Shown piece after piece: positions 1-8,417 of a stretch of DNA of 64,000 bases; the stretch's first letter is position 1; the number at the start of each line of letters is the position of its first letter. The position numbers and the translations under genes were made by a program. The stretch comes from Bacillus sp. IITD106 (lineage in GTDB: Bacteria > Bacillota > Bacilli > Bacillales > Bacillaceae_C), in the NCBI RefSeq assembly GCF_019459225.1, contig NZ_JAIAZY010000011.1, forward strand, positions 31,957 through 95,956. Direction: 5' to 3'. Under the pieces are notes generated by a model. The model saw nothing but the letters and a program-made list of their open reading frames with translations, did no database searches and was not told where the DNA came from.

Positions 1-359
1 ATGATGCAATCTCCGGTTCCGAATCCCTGTGGTACATAGGAGGAAAAATCCAGACGTTGTTCAATAAGTATTAACGGGTCCGTACAGCTTTGCCTTGCCA
101 GTTCAAGCTGCTCCATTACAAATTCTACATAAGCATCACTGTGTTCTTCCATCTCGTCGGTGTTATAAGCTGAGACTGGACGTTTACTTCTCATGTGAAG
201 TGCTTTTTTAAGTTTGTGTTCACAGAGAGCATGGGCAGCAGTACCTTCAGCGGCAGCATTGGATTCGCTGTTTTCAAATTCCAGTTCCAATCTTGCAGAT
301 GGAAGGCAATTCAGCCATCTATGGGACCCCGATGCGGAAAGTACTGCGTGATCACTCAT
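1..359 (-). CDS. DUF2800 family phage protein, C-terminus outside window
   Basis: The frame is open from an ATG at 359 to the window edge, so only about 119 N-terminal residues are present. The N-terminus (MSDHAVLSASGSHRWLNC, then PSARLE) matches the start of DUF2800 proteins, which are phage-encoded and related to RecB-like PD-(D/E)XK nucleases. The nuclease core would lie outside the window, so activity cannot be judged. It overlaps the 3' end of the next phage gene by a few bases, as is usual in phage operons. Family assignment is by recall of the N-terminal motif. Confidence 0.65.
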   Translation of the reverse strand, partial: MSDHAVLSASGSHRWLNCLPSARLELEFENSESNAAAEGTAAHALCEHKLKKALHMRSKRPVSAYNTDEMEEHSDAYVEFVMEQLELARQSCTDPLILIEQRLDFSSYVPQGFGTGDCI

Positions 360-675
360 TTCCTAGTACCTCCGCATCTTTCAACATGTCTGCATAATGT
401 TTTGGGTCAACCTCGCTTAATTTACAGCCACCATATTTCTGGATGATTTCTCTGACTTGGGCAGTAAGACCAGCTTGACTCTTCTCAGCGAGTTTTGCTC
501 TGACTTCCTCCAGAGTGATCTCCTTTTTCTTTGGCGCAGGTTTTTTTACAAGTGTAGTCGGTTCTTTTGCTTCGACAGGTTCATTGCCCGCCATTGCATC
601 AGCAACCGCTTGTATACTGTCTGCCAAAGAGCGCATATCAGAAACCACATCAAGAAGAAGTTTGATTTTGCTCAT
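352..675 (-). CDS. Small phage protein, often mislabelled rRNA biogenesis protein Rrp5
   Basis: This 107-residue protein has an N-terminal helix with hydrophobic and acidic heptads, a Lys/Pro-rich linker (about residues 40-52) and a C-terminal helical domain ending in a KYGGCKLSEVDP motif. Proteins of this size and layout sit directly before DUF2800 genes in Firmicute prophages and are often given the name Rrp5 without evidence. The C-terminus resembles a small helical domain also found near phage recombination genes. Function is unknown. It overlaps the genes on both sides, so it is translated as part of a phage operon. Confidence 0.55.
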   Translation of the reverse strand: MSKIKLLLDVVSDMRSLADSIQAVADAMAGNEPVEAKEPTTLVKKPAPKKKEITLEEVRAKLAEKSQAGLTAQVREIIQKYGGCKLSEVDPKHYADMLKDAEVLGNE

Positions 676-868
676 GGTTTAATCCTCCCTCCTTAATCTC
701 ACTAATGGCGAGTTCCTTTACGGTGTCACCCGGGACAAGGATAGTCAGTTTCTGCTTATCACCAAGTAAGAAACGTAGGAAACGCTCCCTTATAGTGACA
801 TTACGACAGGAGACAATCCCGCCAGACTGTGGAGTTTTTGAAACACTGATTTTCAAGTTGTGTTTCAT
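650..868 (-). CDS. Hypothetical small phage protein
   Basis: It is a 72-residue basic protein with no recognised domain. I chose the ATG at 868 because a GAGGTG ribosome binding site lies six bases before it; an in-frame GTG at 877 lies within that site and is less likely. Its 3' end overlaps the next gene by 26 bases. The middle is rich in Arg, Phe and Leu (around RERFLRFLLGDKQ), and the tail is polar. Context alone suggests a phage or conjugative-element accessory protein. Confidence 0.4.
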   Translation of the reverse strand: MKHNLKISVSKTPQSGGIVSCRNVTIRERFLRFLLGDKQKLTILVPGDTVKELAISEIKEGGLNHEQNQTSS

Positions 869-914
869 GTTCTTCACCTCTTTCTCGAGAGCGTTTATGT
901 GTGCCCTCTATCTA

Positions 915-1439
915 TTAGCCGTGGCAAGAGGGGAAAGTTGAGGATTCTGGAAAAACTTTTTTTAAATTCTTCTTAGCGGTAGCCAAACGATGTGAAATAG
1001 CACTTTTACTAACGCCTTCTCGCTCTGCATACTCGGTCATTGTCATGCCATCAAGATATACAGCAATAAAAGGTTCTGAATGCTTTGGCTTGAGAATGGA
1101 ACGAATAATCTCACAGTAATATTCATAATTTTCCTTTTTATTTCGTGCCACTTCATGGGAATTATCGGGGAGATAGTCCATATGATCCGTTGCATCCTCG
1201 GATTCATCGTCCTTACGAAATGGTTTTTTTGGCATCCCTCTGTGTCTATCAAATTTATGCCAGTTATTGTACTCGGGTTTGTTATACTTATCGTTAAAAG
1301 CATCTTGAATTAAGCGCTCTTTATTTGATTTGGAAAGTCCTTCACCTACAAGGGACAGACTAACCCACATTTGCTCGGTTTCTTCATCATTAAGCTCGAT
1401 TGTTTGAATTTTTTCTTCATACCTTACTGAAAATCTCAT
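915..1439 (-). CDS. Phage sigma-factor region 4-like regulator
   Basis: The 174-residue protein ends in a helix-turn-helix (about residues 130-160, around MTMTEYAEREGVSKSAISHR) that looks like sigma-70 region 4. The N-terminal half has charged segments and a YNKPEYNNWHKFDRH stretch common to such phage proteins. Family members are thought to control late or structural phage genes; no region 2 is visible, so it is not a complete sigma factor. It is the first gene of the phage-like operon running left out of the window. A 16-base perfect palindrome lies 16 bases upstream of its start. Confidence 0.6.
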   Translation of the reverse strand: MRFSVRYEEKIQTIELNDEETEQMWVSLSLVGEGLSKSNKERLIQDAFNDKYNKPEYNNWHKFDRHRGMPKKPFRKDDESEDATDHMDYLPDNSHEVARNKKENYEYYCEIIRSILKPKHSEPFIAVYLDGMTMTEYAEREGVSKSAISHRLATAKKNLKKVFPESSTFPSCHG

Positions 1440-1454
1440 TAGATTCTCCTGTTC

Positions 1455-1470
1455 CCGTCTTGCAAGACGG
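1455..1470. promoter_or_regulatory. Perfect 16-bp palindrome before the phage-like operon
   Basis: CCGTCTTGCAAGACGG is self-complementary and lies just upstream of the sigma-like gene (start 1439, minus strand). Its position fits an operator or a leader hairpin. No partner site is seen. The rest of 1440-1753 holds no convincing gene on either strand. Confidence 0.35.
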
Positions 1471-1696
1471 CGGAGTACTAATGAGTCTTAGAAAAAATGA
1501 CCAACAGAGTTACTTCCCGAAAATGTGCATAGGAAATAAAACGGAGGAGCATAAACTTTTCCAATAGCCCTTCATTGACTATCTTCGATTCATTTATGTA
1601 TCCACCGTCTTCTGCTGGCCAGCTTTAGACGTATTTAAATTTTTGTAAGACCTGTGCCTTACACTTATAAACATAAAGGATTTCAAAATTTAGCGA

Positions 1697-1799
1697 CCAA
1701 CTCATCGAGTTGGCTTTTGTTTCCTTATAAATGGGGTTTTTTCAATTTTGAGCAAAAAAAAAGAACCCCTTTTGGGGTTCAAAACCAACTCAACGAGTT
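1697..1799. repeat. Two related short inverted repeats at the end of the defence operon
   Basis: CCAACTC-ATC-GAGTTGG lies at 1697-1713, and a related copy with arms AACTC and GAGTT lies at 1785-1799, on either side of the terminator. They share the CAACTC/GAGTT core. They could be recombination-site remnants or protein-binding dyads. Confidence 0.3.
1754..1780 (-). terminator. Rho-independent terminator of the type I restriction operon
   Basis: On the minus strand, GAACCCC and GGGGTTC arms with a four-base loop are followed by nine T residues. It sits about 30 bases after the ImmA/IrrE-like stop codon and closes the six-gene operon. Confidence 0.85.
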
Positions 1800-1808
1800 A
1801 ACGAACTT

Positions 1809-3395
1809 TTAAATTTTTATTTCACTACCTAGTTCAGGTATTCCAAACTGCCCTAAGACTCCATTGAAATCGTCAAGCGAGAGTCCTGGCATAGTATCCA
1901 TTATACGAATATAGGTTTTATCAGGATCAGAATAATAATTTAATTTGTTATTTGATTTATCAAATAACTTTTGTGTTATTCTCGAACTTAATCTCATGGC
2001 TACACAAATCGCCATCAAAACATTAGTAGTCATATTATTATAGTTATTTTTCTTAATTTTACCGTGATAGTTTATGTGCAGTCCTGTCTCTTCGTTAAAT
2101 TGCTTAGGATAGTTCCATTTTCTATTCTCCATCAAAAACCATAAACACTCGCACAGAGATTTAGTTGGGTCTCCTATCATCTTCATAAGTTCAATTTCTT
2201 CTTGCTCATCATAAGAAGCTAACTGCTTATAAAATGCTTGGTAAGCCTCTTCTGGTTCACACATTAAAGAAGACTGATACTTTGGATGGAATGTAAGAAG
2301 TCTATTGTCAATTCCTTCTACTTTTCTAAGTACCGCATAACCAAGAAAATCCTTATCGGCATTTTCATATGTAGTAAACTTTTGCTCACGAATATTAATA
2401 ACACATTTTGCAAGATTTTTCTTTGCTTTAGCAGTTAAATGAAGTACTCCATCTTTTTGTTTTACATACTGGGTGTCAGCGAGAACAAAGTACCCGTCAG
2501 CATAAACAAATCGTCCATCGCTTATCCACCCTTTAAGAACTGAATCTGTGTCAACAATCTTTAATGCTTCTACTGGAGTTAATTTGACAAAATCTTTATT
2601 GCTATTGATTTCTTCATAGACATCTTCATAATCTGAAAACCTTGAAATTGTATCTTTAAGACCAACCTCAATCAATCTATATTTTACTGATAACCGTGAT
2701 GTTTTAAAGAAGATACTTAAATCTTCAATCAAAGTGTCACACGATAATATAACATTTTCACCAGCCTCTTTATATTGTTGAATAAACTCCAGTGACTTCT
2801 TTTTAAAGCTATTTTTTGGCATAAGGACCCTTGGTGCTAATCTATGTGCCTGCCATTCCAACCACCTTACTTCATTTTCTTTTGTGTTCTTTCCCTCAGG
2901 TGGAGTATAGAAAGTCTCAGATTGACGGCATAAAATAGGGTATAGCTTTTCAGAGGCGTTTTTATTTTTTATCTCAAGGATTTCAAAATATCTTTTATCT
3001 TTTTCCCAATGCAGTGCCTCATGGATTAGTGTGTTTCTTCTCGAACCTTCACCAAATACAGCTTCAGATAACGGATCAATCAATACAGTTCCAGCATTAA
3101 AAGCAGTTGATGTATATTGCCTTGTTTCTTGGTCATAAACATCTATATGTGCATCTAATAGCAAACAGCAACCAAAAACATCTAAATTGCTAGATAAGGA
3201 AACTTCTTGTACTGTAAGTCCCATATCCTGAAGAATCTCCTCAACTGGAAGAGGCATTGGATCAACCAATGCCTGCTTACAATATTTTGTTAGAAATTTA
3301 GTTGCATAATCATCAAGTCGATTCTTTCCAAGTATCAATGCACCCGATTTTTTATTAATATCAAAAATATCACTCGATGTTATTTTGCTCTTCAT
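1809..3395 (-). CDS. ImmA/IrrE-family metallo-endopeptidase, long form
   Basis: The protein is 528 residues. The zinc-peptidase motif HEALH is at residues 125-129, and a downstream helix around residue 180 (EWQAHRLAPRVLMP) resembles the third-ligand segment of ImmA/IrrE peptidases. ImmA/IrrE proteins cleave regulators such as phage-type repressors, but typical members are half this length; the C-terminal 300 residues are not recognised. The gene is the last of the operon and overlaps the YgjP-like gene by 26 bases, which implies co-translation. A role in controlling or sensing restriction is inference. Both metallopeptidases being in one operon with HsdR is the odd feature. Confidence 0.75.
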   Translation of the reverse strand: MKSKITSSDIFDINKKSGALILGKNRLDDYATKFLTKYCKQALVDPMPLPVEEILQDMGLTVQEVSLSSNLDVFGCCLLLDAHIDVYDQETRQYTSTAFNAGTVLIDPLSEAVFGEGSRRNTLIHEALHWEKDKRYFEILEIKNKNASEKLYPILCRQSETFYTPPEGKNTKENEVRWLEWQAHRLAPRVLMPKNSFKKKSLEFIQQYKEAGENVILSCDTLIEDLSIFFKTSRLSVKYRLIEVGLKDTISRFSDYEDVYEEINSNKDFVKLTPVEALKIVDTDSVLKGWISDGRFVYADGYFVLADTQYVKQKDGVLHLTAKAKKNLAKCVINIREQKFTTYENADKDFLGYAVLRKVEGIDNRLLTFHPKYQSSLMCEPEEAYQAFYKQLASYDEQEEIELMKMIGDPTKSLCECLWFLMENRKWNYPKQFNEETGLHINYHGKIKKNNYNNMTTNVLMAICVAMRLSSRITQKLFDKSNNKLNYYSDPDKTYIRIMDTMPGLSLDDFNGVLGQFGIPELGSEIKI

Positions 3396-4122
3396 TCTCT
3401 ACCCACTCCCCTTTTTCAATATAATCTAAAGGCAGCTCTGCTAATAGCTTTCTTGCCTCTTTCCAGGTAGGGTAGAACTCCTCAACAAGAGCATGGAATC
3501 TATGGGTGTGATTCTTTTCTATCAAGTGTACTAGTTCATGTATAACCACGTACTCAAGACATTCGACTGGCTTTTTAGCAAGCTGCAAATTAATCCATAT
3601 TCTTTTTTTATCAATATTACAAGTACCCCATTTTGTCCTCATGTTTTTTATTTTGTATTCATTAGCATAAAGGTTTGTCTTTGCCTCGCACCTCGAAACC
3701 ACACCATTCAATACTCGTTTAAGTTCTTCTCTGTACCATTCGTTAAAAGCCCTCTCCCTAGATTCCTTGGTTGATCTTTCGGGAGCAGTTAAAATTATTT
3801 TATTTGGTAGTTTAGTAATTTCGTATTTGTTTCCTTCATAAACGACCTGCAACCGATAAGGCTTTCCCCATAAATAATGTGATTCGCCAGACACATATTC
3901 ACGTTCAGTTTGACGTGGTTGTGACAACATCCTATCTCTCACCTTTGTAATCTCCGGCATTTTCTTTAAAACAAAAAGCCTTATTTCTTCATCAGGATAA
4001 TCACTAGGAGTGCTGACGGTTACATTTCCTTCTGGGGGATTAACCCTTATATAAAGATTTTTAAGATTTTGCTTTTTGATAATCTCTATTGGCATACCGC
4101 CAATTATTACTTCATTACACAT
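3370..4122 (-). CDS. YgjP-like (DUF45, M48-type) metallopeptidase
   Basis: This 250-residue protein has the YgjP/SprT layout: a beta-rich N-terminal half, then WGTC (about 165-168) before the zinc motif HELVH at residues 195-199 and a further His near 205 (NHTHRF). Such DUF45 proteins are frequently encoded next to hsdR genes, although their substrate is not established. Its start codon overlaps the hsdR stop region, so it is translationally coupled to hsdR. The catalytic motif is intact, so a working zinc peptidase is likely. Confidence 0.85.
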   Translation of the reverse strand: MCNEVIIGGMPIEIIKKQNLKNLYIRVNPPEGNVTVSTPSDYPDEEIRLFVLKKMPEITKVRDRMLSQPRQTEREYVSGESHYLWGKPYRLQVVYEGNKYEITKLPNKIILTAPERSTKESRERAFNEWYREELKRVLNGVVSRCEAKTNLYANEYKIKNMRTKWGTCNIDKKRIWINLQLAKKPVECLEYVVIHELVHLIEKNHTHRFHALVEEFYPTWKEARKLLAELPLDYIEKGEWVENEEQNNIE

Positions 4123-7100
4123 CGTATTCTCCCTGTCTTTCAGCTATTTCGAAGACGGCATTTGTTTTTTCAGTTGCTACATCTTCGTCATAACCATATA
4201 CCAATAAAATTTGATATATAGCAAGTCTTATATTTTGTTGTTTCTGGAAATTTCGCTTCCAATCAGGACGTATTGCATTACGGATAGCATTGTCACTATT
4301 TATAGCCAGTTTTTCATCTCTATCAAAGTAATCAAAGAAAGCTCTTCTGGCTTCGCTTTTCTTAATAGCATCAGGATAATCAGAATTTTCTTCTGGACGT
4401 AAAATCGCTTGTGCTAGTTCTACCACTTGACGCAGATACTCCTCATAACTCATAGCCTCAATTCGTCTTTGGTCAATAACTATTTGGAGCATTTCCGATA
4501 GCTTACCATAGTAGACTTTATTTGATGACATCTTCTTAACAATTTCATGTTGCAAGTTATTTTCAATTATCTCCGCTTTAGCATTATCGCTTCCTGGAAG
4601 TTCTTTCACTAATGCATCTATTGGTGTTGTAGTTGTATTATTTAATAGCAACTCAACCAATGACATATTGGCAAGTTCGCTTACAACCTTAGAATCTTCG
4701 GCACGAATGTAGGTGTCCAAGATATAACGCATATCCGCCTCATACGGCTTCAAGTCAATATAATCACAACTAGCAAGTTTAATCATTTCTTTTATTTTGT
4801 TATATCCAGAAATATCACTTCTAAGCTGGTTAACTTGATTATCTGAATAACCATAGTTGCTCACAAGTTTATCACAGCAATTTGCAAAGGAACGAGTCAG
4901 GGATGCAGTAAGAGCGTATAATATATCCCTACGACCTATTCTCTCATCATCCTCACTATTTTCACCACAGAAATATTCAATATAATCAGTATCCTCTTTC
5001 GGATCATTTACATTTTCCAGCAAATCCTTAAGTGATGCAATTGCACCTACCATTTCAGATTTGGCTTCATCATAACGATTCTTAATAAGTCCTTCAACAT
5101 CTTCTTTATCAAAGTTATCGAAAGCCTCAGTTGTATAATCGGCAACGGCCAACTGTACATTACGGAACAAATCCATATAATCTACAATGTAACCATAGTC
5201 TTTATCCTCACCATCCGGTCTATTAACTCGACAGATTGCTTGGAACAAGTCATGATCACGCATAGATTTATCAATATATAGATAAGTGGCACTTGGTGCA
5301 TCAAAACCTGTTAATAGTTTGTCCACCACAATAAGTAACTTCATTTTAGCGGGTTCTTTTTTGAATTGTTCTTTTACTTCTTTTTCGAACTCGGATAGTT
5401 TTTTACCTCTAAGCATCCGCTCATAAATAGACTTCTTATATTCTTCTTCACCCTCTTGACTTAAGTCGCTCGTAGCAGTTCTTACACTAGCGGCTGAAGG
5501 TTCGTAAGAGGTGACAACAGCACACCTATTAAAGCCATTGCTAGTAAAGATATCCCAATATCTACAAGCCTCGTATATACTGTTGGCAACCAGCATAGCC
5601 GTTCCACGTTCATTTTTAAGGCGCGATTTTAAATTCATATCAAAGATAATGTCCCCTGCAATTTTCTCAAGTCTTTGTCTTGAACTATATAATTTATTGA
5701 TTGAAGTCCAGCTCTGTTTTAAATTTGTCTTTGCTCTTTCAGTAAGACCAAAGGTTTTATTATCAAACCACAAATCTACCTTTTCCTTATTGGATAGATC
5801 TTGGTCAACATCTCTTGCCTCATAACGCAAATCAAGAACAACGCCATCTTCAACACCCTCATCAAATTTATAAGTGTGAATATACGATCCAAATGTTTCA
5901 AGGCTGGTTTTCTTGTCCTTTTTAAGTAGCGGTGTTCCTGTAAAACCTATAAGCACTGCTTCAGGCATCAATACTTTAACAGCCTCGTGTAATTTCCCCG
6001 AGTTTGTACGGTGGCATTCGTCAATAAAGGCAATAATGTTTCCTTTTGCCTTAAAGTCAGCAGGTAAGTCCTTTAATAACTCTTTCCGATACTGATCCAC
6101 ATCGGATTGTTTACCTGCATTGTGCCCATACTTATGAATTAAAGAGCATATGATAGAATCATCATTTTTATTTAGTATTTCTCTTAAATCAGAGCAACTC
6201 TTTGCTCTTTTAACTTTCTCATTAACATCAATAAATAGGCTCTCTATTTGGTCATCAAGCTCATCACGGTCTGTAATGATAACTACGCGGCTATCTGCCA
6301 AATTTTCAATAATCCACTTAGCCAGCCAAACCATTATCAACGACTTACCGGAACCTTGTGTATTCCAAATGATACCGCCCTCTTTTTCAATAATCCTTTT
6401 CCTTGCAGCAATATTTGCAAAGTATTGATTATGTCTTGTAACCTTCTTCACTCCAGCATCAAAGATAATGAAGTCATAAATCAACGATAAAAAACGTTCT
6501 TTTTGACAAAGAGAGACTATAGCATCTCTTAGCTTATTCTTTTCTTTAGATTGAATATCCTTGATAGTTGCGGAAAGGTCATCGGTGGCTTTGATATCTT
6601 CTTTCCATTTAAGAAAATACTTTTCAGCCGTTTCGGTAGTACCGTACTTAAGCCCCTCTGCCTCATTACCTGCAAAAATTAATTGAACGGTACTAAAAAA
6701 AGGCTGAATATACTCTTTTTTTTGATTTGTAAGATTTTGACGAATACCTTCGCCAATACTCACGCATGAACGCTTTAACTCAAACACGCCTAGAGCGATG
6801 CCGTTTATATACAGCACCACATCAGGACGTTTTCTTTCTATCTGATTAAAACAAAGTACACTTACTTCTTCAGCAACATAAAAATCATTATTTTCTACAT
6901 TATCCCAGTCGATATAATGCACAGTTTGACGATTTTTATTATCGTCCTTTACACCTTGCTTTCCGTAACGAAGTAGGGAATAGACTTCTTTATTGGTTTG
7001 ATATAAGCTGTCCACTTGATTACTTGCCTTAGTAACAAGTTCATTTACTGCTTTTGAAATTTGGTCTTTCGTATAACCGCGCTTTTCTAAATTCTTCTTT

Positions 7101-7240
7101 AGCAAGTCCTCTTTAACTGGTGTGTTGTCTTGATCTTCAAGGTTGCCAAGATATGTGTAGCCTAAACCACCGTCTTTTTCTTCATCTATTAACCAGTGGA
7201 GGACCTTATTTTGTAATTTTCTTTCTAAATCAACAGACAT
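4115..7240 (-). CDS. hsdR: Type I restriction endonuclease subunit R
   Basis: HsdR is the ATP-dependent translocase and nuclease of a type I restriction system. In order, the protein has a PD-(D/E)XK nuclease core (RPDVVLYINGIALGVFELK, about residues 138-156), helicase motif I (TQGSGKS, about 293-299), a DECH motif II, the TGTP motif, and a C-terminal helical part that binds the methylase. The start is MSVDLERK at 7240, which has GGAGG nine bases upstream; the longer open frame to 7273 would begin inside hsdS. It starts 13 bases after the hsdS stop. All key motifs are present, so it appears functional. Confidence 0.95.
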   Translation of the reverse strand: MSVDLERKLQNKVLHWLIDEEKDGGLGYTYLGNLEDQDNTPVKEDLLKKNLEKRGYTKDQISKAVNELVTKASNQVDSLYQTNKEVYSLLRYGKQGVKDDNKNRQTVHYIDWDNVENNDFYVAEEVSVLCFNQIERKRPDVVLYINGIALGVFELKRSCVSIGEGIRQNLTNQKKEYIQPFFSTVQLIFAGNEAEGLKYGTTETAEKYFLKWKEDIKATDDLSATIKDIQSKEKNKLRDAIVSLCQKERFLSLIYDFIIFDAGVKKVTRHNQYFANIAARKRIIEKEGGIIWNTQGSGKSLIMVWLAKWIIENLADSRVVIITDRDELDDQIESLFIDVNEKVKRAKSCSDLREILNKNDDSIICSLIHKYGHNAGKQSDVDQYRKELLKDLPADFKAKGNIIAFIDECHRTNSGKLHEAVKVLMPEAVLIGFTGTPLLKKDKKTSLETFGSYIHTYKFDEGVEDGVVLDLRYEARDVDQDLSNKEKVDLWFDNKTFGLTERAKTNLKQSWTSINKLYSSRQRLEKIAGDIIFDMNLKSRLKNERGTAMLVANSIYEACRYWDIFTSNGFNRCAVVTSYEPSAASVRTATSDLSQEGEEEYKKSIYERMLRGKKLSEFEKEVKEQFKKEPAKMKLLIVVDKLLTGFDAPSATYLYIDKSMRDHDLFQAICRVNRPDGEDKDYGYIVDYMDLFRNVQLAVADYTTEAFDNFDKEDVEGLIKNRYDEAKSEMVGAIASLKDLLENVNDPKEDTDYIEYFCGENSEDDERIGRRDILYALTASLTRSFANCCDKLVSNYGYSDNQVNQLRSDISGYNKIKEMIKLASCDYIDLKPYEADMRYILDTYIRAEDSKVVSELANMSLVELLLNNTTTTPIDALVKELPGSDNAKAEIIENNLQHEIVKKMSSNKVYYGKLSEMLQIVIDQRRIEAMSYEEYLRQVVELAQAILRPEENSDYPDAIKKSEARRAFFDYFDRDEKLAINSDNAIRNAIRPDWKRNFQKQQNIRLAIYQILLVYGYDEDVATEKTNAVFEIAERQGEYDV

Positions 7241-7253
7241 AAACTTAACCTCC

Positions 7254-8417
7254 TTATAATTTAAGACGCACACGGCCTGTTAAAAGGTCATCCATTGCAC
7301 CTTCTCTAATTCCCATTATCTTCTCTTTTTCTATTTCGAGAGATTCGATTTCTTCATCCATAGCTGTTAAGACAGAGGCGATGGCTTGTTGTTCTCTGAT
7401 ATCCTGTGGCATTCTAAACTCAAAATTACTTAAATCTTTTTGATATAGATGCTTTATTGTAGAACCTGCGGACAATGTATTAATAAACTCTTTAAAAATT
7501 GAGGACAACAAAACTCTATAAAGAAACGTTGGAAGAAGGCTAGGCGTAGTTCTGAAAACAAAAACTCCGCTATTCAGTGTTGCTGGTTTATCCAATTTAG
7601 GAACCAGTGCTACCTTCCCAATCGTTCCATCTTTTGTTACCAGTACATTATTTGACTCAACTTGAATATTTGAGTCCATATCGTATCGCTCTTTTGAGAC
7701 AAATGATACGGTATCCAGACTAACCGTTCCATTATGGAAATCAGTGCCCCCAATTAAATAGCTGTATCCTCTTCTTAAATACTCTTCCTTTTTTAAACCT
7801 TGCCATCCAATTCTTGCTTTTGGTTTAATCACTTGGTTAAAAGAAACAGTTTCCCATTCCTTGTCAAAACCATCAACCCTAGATTTGCCACTAACCAAAT
7901 CCTCTAAAGCACCATCACGGATAGCTTTTTTCTTTTCAATTAGTTCAGTTAGATTGTCAATATGCTCATCAAAATCTAACAATGCTTGTACAATTTCCTT
8001 TTGCTCAGGTAAAGGAGGATATGGAAACTCCATTTCAGCTATCATATCCCGTCGTACTGAATCAACTGATGATTTAGCTGTATATTTTTCAACTTCTTTT
8101 CCGAAGTTGTTTGAGAAATAATAGTAAAAGTACTTTCCATCAACATCTTGGAAATTGCTCATAACATAAACACGCTGATGTGCTGCAAATTTACCGTTAA
8201 TATAATGAAATACCTTTCCTGTTCCTACCCCATCTCCTGCAGTCAACACAGCTTCACAATCAAAGTCTGCCACATCTATACGTTCAACGAGAGGTGAACG
8301 TACAAAAAACGGATACCTTCCGTTAACCTTGTTATCTTGAGTATCTCTGCAACCAGTTGTGATATCTGCAATATTTATAATTGTATCGCATTTCCAACCT
8401 TCTGGATAAGTTACCAT
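7254..8417 (-). CDS. hsdS: Type I restriction-modification specificity subunit S
   Basis: HsdS reads the bipartite target sequence for both methylation and cutting. The 387-residue protein has the usual two target-recognition domains (about 1-130 and 190-330), each followed by a conserved coiled-coil spacer (about 140-185 and 340-385, with PLPEQKEIVQALLDFDEH and a matching REQQAIASVL segment). Both halves are complete, so this is a full-length two-domain HsdS. It overlaps hsdM by seven bases. The target sequence cannot be deduced from sequence alone. Confidence 0.93.
   Translation of the reverse strand: MVTYPEGWKCDTIINIADITTGCRDTQDNKVNGRYPFFVRSPLVERIDVADFDCEAVLTAGDGVGTGKVFHYINGKFAAHQRVYVMSNFQDVDGKYFYYYFSNNFGKEVEKYTAKSSVDSVRRDMIAEMEFPYPPLPEQKEIVQALLDFDEHIDNLTELIEKKKAIRDGALEDLVSGKSRVDGFDKEWETVSFNQVIKPKARIGWQGLKKEEYLRRGYSYLIGGTDFHNGTVSLDTVSFVSKERYDMDSNIQVESNNVLVTKDGTIGKVALVPKLDKPATLNSGVFVFRTTPSLLPTFLYRVLLSSIFKEFINTLSAGSTIKHLYQKDLSNFEFRMPQDIREQQAIASVLTAMDEEIESLEIEKEKIMGIREGAMDDLLTGRVRLKL

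Noticed and set aside
4211..6490. Plus-strand ORFs within hsdR
   Set aside because: They are frame shadows of the minus-strand hsdR gene, without ribosome binding sites or recognisable domains.
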